NCBI RefSeq assembly: GCF_913773735.1
Contig: NZ_CAJYEB010000027.1
Location: 1-44,607, forward strand
Length of the DNA: 44,607 nucleotides
Source: an uncultured Massilia sp.
GTDB taxonomy: Bacteria > Pseudomonadota > Gammaproteobacteria > Burkholderiales > Burkholderiaceae_D
Direction: 5' to 3'
Part shown: piece after piece, positions 42,534 to 44,607 of the stretch
Layout of the letters: every line of letters begins with the position of its first letter
Numbering within the stretch: position 1 is the stretch's first letter
Notes under the pieces: generated by a model
What the model was told of the DNA's origin: nothing
Seen by the model: only the letters and a program-made list of their open reading frames with translations
Database searches by the model: none
Position numbers and translations under genes: made by a program

Positions 42534-44348
42534 TCAGCGCGCGCCGCCCGGCAGCGTCGACGTTGCCGGTTGCGCCGCCCGCGCCGGGACGCCCAGCAGG
42601 GCGCCGACCCGCGCCGGATCGACGCCGAACACGCGCACGTCCAGGCCGCGCGTCCGGCCACACGGGACGACCACCGCGGCGCCGCCGCGCAGTCCCAGCA
42701 CGGTGCTGCCGCGGGTACGGCAGGCCCGTGCCGACGCGGCGACGGCGGCATGTCCGGCGAACAGGGGCAGGCCTTCCGCCGTTTCGGGCACCATGCCGTC
42801 GCGCAGCACGCCGCAGCGCAGGCCCGGCCCCAGGCGCGGCGCCGCCGGGTCGGGAAAGACGCCCGCGCGGCCGTGGCAGTCGGTGCGCACCAGCAGTTCG
42901 AGGTGGCGCACGGCCATCGTCGCGCTCAGCGCCGGCCCCCAGGCCGGCGCCGCCCCCAGCAGCGCGCCGGGGCGGCGCGCCTCGTCCTCCAGCAGCGTGC
43001 GCAGCGGCGTGGCGCCGCGCAGGCGTGCCGCCAGCGTCGGCGTGCAGGCGCCGTCCGCGCCGCATTCGAGCGCGCGCGCGGCCGCGTCGATGCCGGCGGC
43101 CGGCGCCCGGTACAGCGCCTGCAGCCGTTCGAGCGCCGGCGCGCGCGCGGCGCGGTCCAGCGCCAGCGCGTGCAGGGCCAGCCCGCACTGGCGCGAGAGC
43201 GCACCGTGGCCGCGGCCGTCGATCGCGCGCCAGGGCCGCGCGCCGGCCGCGGCCGCGCAACCGTTGACGGCCGCCTCCAGTTCGTCGCGCGCGGCGGCCG
43301 CATCGATCCAGCCCAGGCGCAGCGCCAGCGCCAGGCGCAGGAACTCGGCGCCGCCCTCGCGCAGCGCGCCGGCGTCTTCCCCGGACGGCGCGGGCCAGCC
43401 GCGCGGCTGCGCCAGGTGCGCGACCTCGTGGGCCAGCAGCGCCCGCGCCCGTGCCGGCAGGGCATGCGGTTCGTGCACCGGCACCAGCAGGCGCAGCACG
43501 GTGCCGTTGGCGACGTCGGCGCGCAGCGCGGGGCTGTCGTCGGGCAGCGCCAGCGCATAGGCCGGCGCCGGCGCCAGCGCCGGCAACAGCGCGCGCAGGC
43601 CGCCCAGCGCGGCGGCGAACGTGTCGGCCAGCAGCGCCCGGGTGGCGGCCGGCACGCGGTCGTCGGCGTGGAAGGGCGGCGCATCGGCGCGGTAGGGCGT
43701 GGCCAGCAGCAGCGCCGCCAGGCCCGCGCGGCCGGGGTGTGCTTCGGCCAGCGCGTGGGCGTGCACATTGGCGCCGGCGTCGTCGGCGCGCCGCGCGAGC
43801 GCGTCCGGCGCCGTGGCGCCGTCGACCATGACCGTGCCGCCGGGCGCCTCGAAGCGCCAGTCGACCTTGCCGCAGCCCTGCACGGCGTAGGCCGACGTAT
43901 GGGCATACAGGCCGTCGCCGACCGGCTGCGCCCACGGCTCGACCTGGCCGTAGACGCGCGTATCGCGGGCACGGGCGGTGGCGGGCACGCGCAGGCGCAG
44001 CGTGGTGCAGGCGGCGCGCGCCGGGCGGATGCTCTGGAAGTCGATCGTGGTGCAGTCGTCCAGCGGCGTCCAGTCGCTGCGCACGTGGACGGCCGCCTGG
44101 GCGCGCAGCCCGTCGTTGACGAAGGCCAGCGCCTTGCAGGCCGGCGGCAGCCGGTAGCTGACGTCGATGGCGTCGACGCCGTGCATGACGAGCGTGGCCT
44201 GGACCGGTGCGGCGGCGTCCGGCGTGCCGGCGGGCGTGGCGGACGTGGTGGCCGGGAGCCATGCGAGCAGTGCCGCCGACAGCAGGGCGGCGCGGCGCGC
44301 CATCGGGCGCGGGATGAGGGTACGGAGTGCCTGCGTGGATGCCATCAT
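42534..44348 (-). CDS. Secreted gluzincin-like zinc protein (HEVAH)
   Basis: The 604-residue product starts ATG-ATG at 44348; a later ATG at 44303 gives a shorter signal peptide (ARRAALLSAALLAWL). The middle has HEVAH (307-311) with a second acidic ligand 20 residues on in REGGAEF (E331), the HExxH-E arrangement of gluzincin metallopeptidases such as M61 relatives. The N-terminal part is Ala-rich with paired cysteines and has no recognised domain. Eleven or so cysteines suggest disulfides in the periplasm. It lies 72 bases before the esterase gene in the same direction. The exact family is not recognised. Confidence 0.75.
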   Translation of the reverse strand: MMASTQALRTLIPRPMARRAALLSAALLAWLPATTSATPAGTPDAAAPVQATLVMHGVDAIDVSYRLPPACKALAFVNDGLRAQAAVHVRSDWTPLDDCTTIDFQSIRPARAACTTLRLRVPATARARDTRVYGQVEPWAQPVGDGLYAHTSAYAVQGCGKVDWRFEAPGGTVMVDGATAPDALARRADDAGANVHAHALAEAHPGRAGLAALLLATPYRADAPPFHADDRVPAATRALLADTFAAALGGLRALLPALAPAPAYALALPDDSPALRADVANGTVLRLLVPVHEPHALPARARALLAHEVAHLAQPRGWPAPSGEDAGALREGGAEFLRLALALRLGWIDAAAARDELEAAVNGCAAAAGARPWRAIDGRGHGALSRQCGLALHALALDRAARAPALERLQALYRAPAAGIDAAARALECGADGACTPTLAARLRGATPLRTLLEDEARRPGALLGAAPAWGPALSATMAVRHLELLVRTDCHGRAGVFPDPAAPRLGPGLRCGVLRDGMVPETAEGLPLFAGHAAVAASARACRTRGSTVLGLRGGAAVVVPCGRTRGLDVRVFGVDPARVGALLGVPARAAQPATSTLPGGAR

Positions 44349-44571
44349 GGGCGACAGGGTAGCAAAAACGGCTCAGCCGGGCTGTCCGCTTCCTTCTGGA
44401 AAGACACAGCCTAAGAGCGCCTAACAAAACCCTGTGGTTGCTCAGTAGGCAACAGCCGAGTACACTGGGCAGTGCCGACCGTCCGCTATCTGCCAAAAGC
44501 AGACGTACAATCTATGATTTTCCTCGGAGTGAACTCGCAACATGAACGAAGATCCATTCCCCTACTAAGAG

Positions 44572-44607
44572 ATGAAGCAGAATGGCGCTTCTGCCGAAGA
44601 GGTATAT
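44572..44607 (+). CDS. Start of an unknown gene, cut by the window edge
   Basis: ATG 44572 opens a frame MKQNGASAEEVY that runs out of the window; the GASAEEVY stretch resembles short proteobacterial proteins of unknown role. Just upstream, in the same frame, ATG 44542 gives MNEDPFPY and then TAA at 44566-44568. Either the gene starts at 44572 after a tiny leader frame, or it started at 44542 and is broken by that stop. TACAAT at 44506-44511 could be its -10 element. The 223-base gap from 44349 has no other supported gene. Confidence 0.4.
   Translation, partial: MKQNGASAEEVY

Noticed and set aside
44400..44500. Possible insertion-sequence end near the right edge (small inverted repeats GTTGC/GCAAC and TCTGC/GCAGA)
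   Set aside because: No transposase, no target duplication and arms of only five bases.

Overview
The window is a GC-rich (roughly 70 % by eye) chromosomal segment, densely coded, with the long antisense reading frames typical of such DNA. The gene families (carbohydrate TonB-dependent receptor with tryptophan-halogenase-like flavoproteins, Kef potassium efflux, branched-chain 2-oxoacid dehydrogenase, PHA-depolymerase-type esterase, many secreted glycoside hydrolases) suggest an aerobic, polymer-degrading betaproteobacterium, most likely of the Oxalobacteraceae (Massilia/Telluria-like). The taxon is an inference from gene content, not from a marker gene. No tRNA, rRNA, CRISPR array or complete insertion sequence was seen.

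Layout. 1-1082: the end of a sugar MFS transporter with a clean terminator, then a yybP-ykoY-type Mn2+ riboswitch and mntP. 1100-9090 (minus strand): a five-gene run, TonB-dependent receptor, halogenase-like flavoprotein, SapC, cupin-like protein, second halogenase-like flavoprotein. 9091-9649: a divergent control region with two near-consensus promoters, each followed by a LacI-family-type palindrome at almost the same distance. 9650-11319: a secreted polysaccharide deacetylase and a GH16 beta-glucanase, start and stop overlapping, under the second operator. The two arms look like one beta-glucan or polysaccharide utilisation regulon that includes the unexplained halogenase/SapC/cupin genes; no LacI regulator is in the window.

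11431-13350: a serine-hydrolase lipoprotein and two small unknown genes. 13373-15772 (minus): a tight four-gene operon of a TlpA-like thioredoxin, a Tat-exported transglutaminase-like protein, MerT and MerP, without merR or merA. 16067-18088: a cytoplasmic GH2 hydrolase. 18152-21534 (minus): a Tat-exported molybdopterin oxidoreductase with an Fe-S subunit that has lost one cluster cysteine, and no membrane anchor. 21659-24051 (minus): kefF-kefC. 24261-24626: a disordered hydrophilic protein. 25020-30137 (minus): the complete bkd operon (E1alpha, E1beta, E2, E3). 30498-33701: a large hybrid histidine kinase with two receiver domains. 34005-36354: a TetR regulator, xthA and yddG. 36516-38933: a secreted GH31 enzyme divergent from yddG, with two dyad elements between them. 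39037-40203: a membrane protein gene split by an in-frame TAA. 40466-44348: an unknown protein, arfB, a PHA-depolymerase-family protein whose nucleophile serine is aspartate, and a secreted HEVAH protein. At the right edge a gene begins and runs out of the window.

Most secreted enzymes here (CE4, GH16, GH31, esterase) point to an extracellular polymer-degrading lifestyle, fed inward by the TonB receptor and MFS transporter; bkd and kef serve housekeeping roles.
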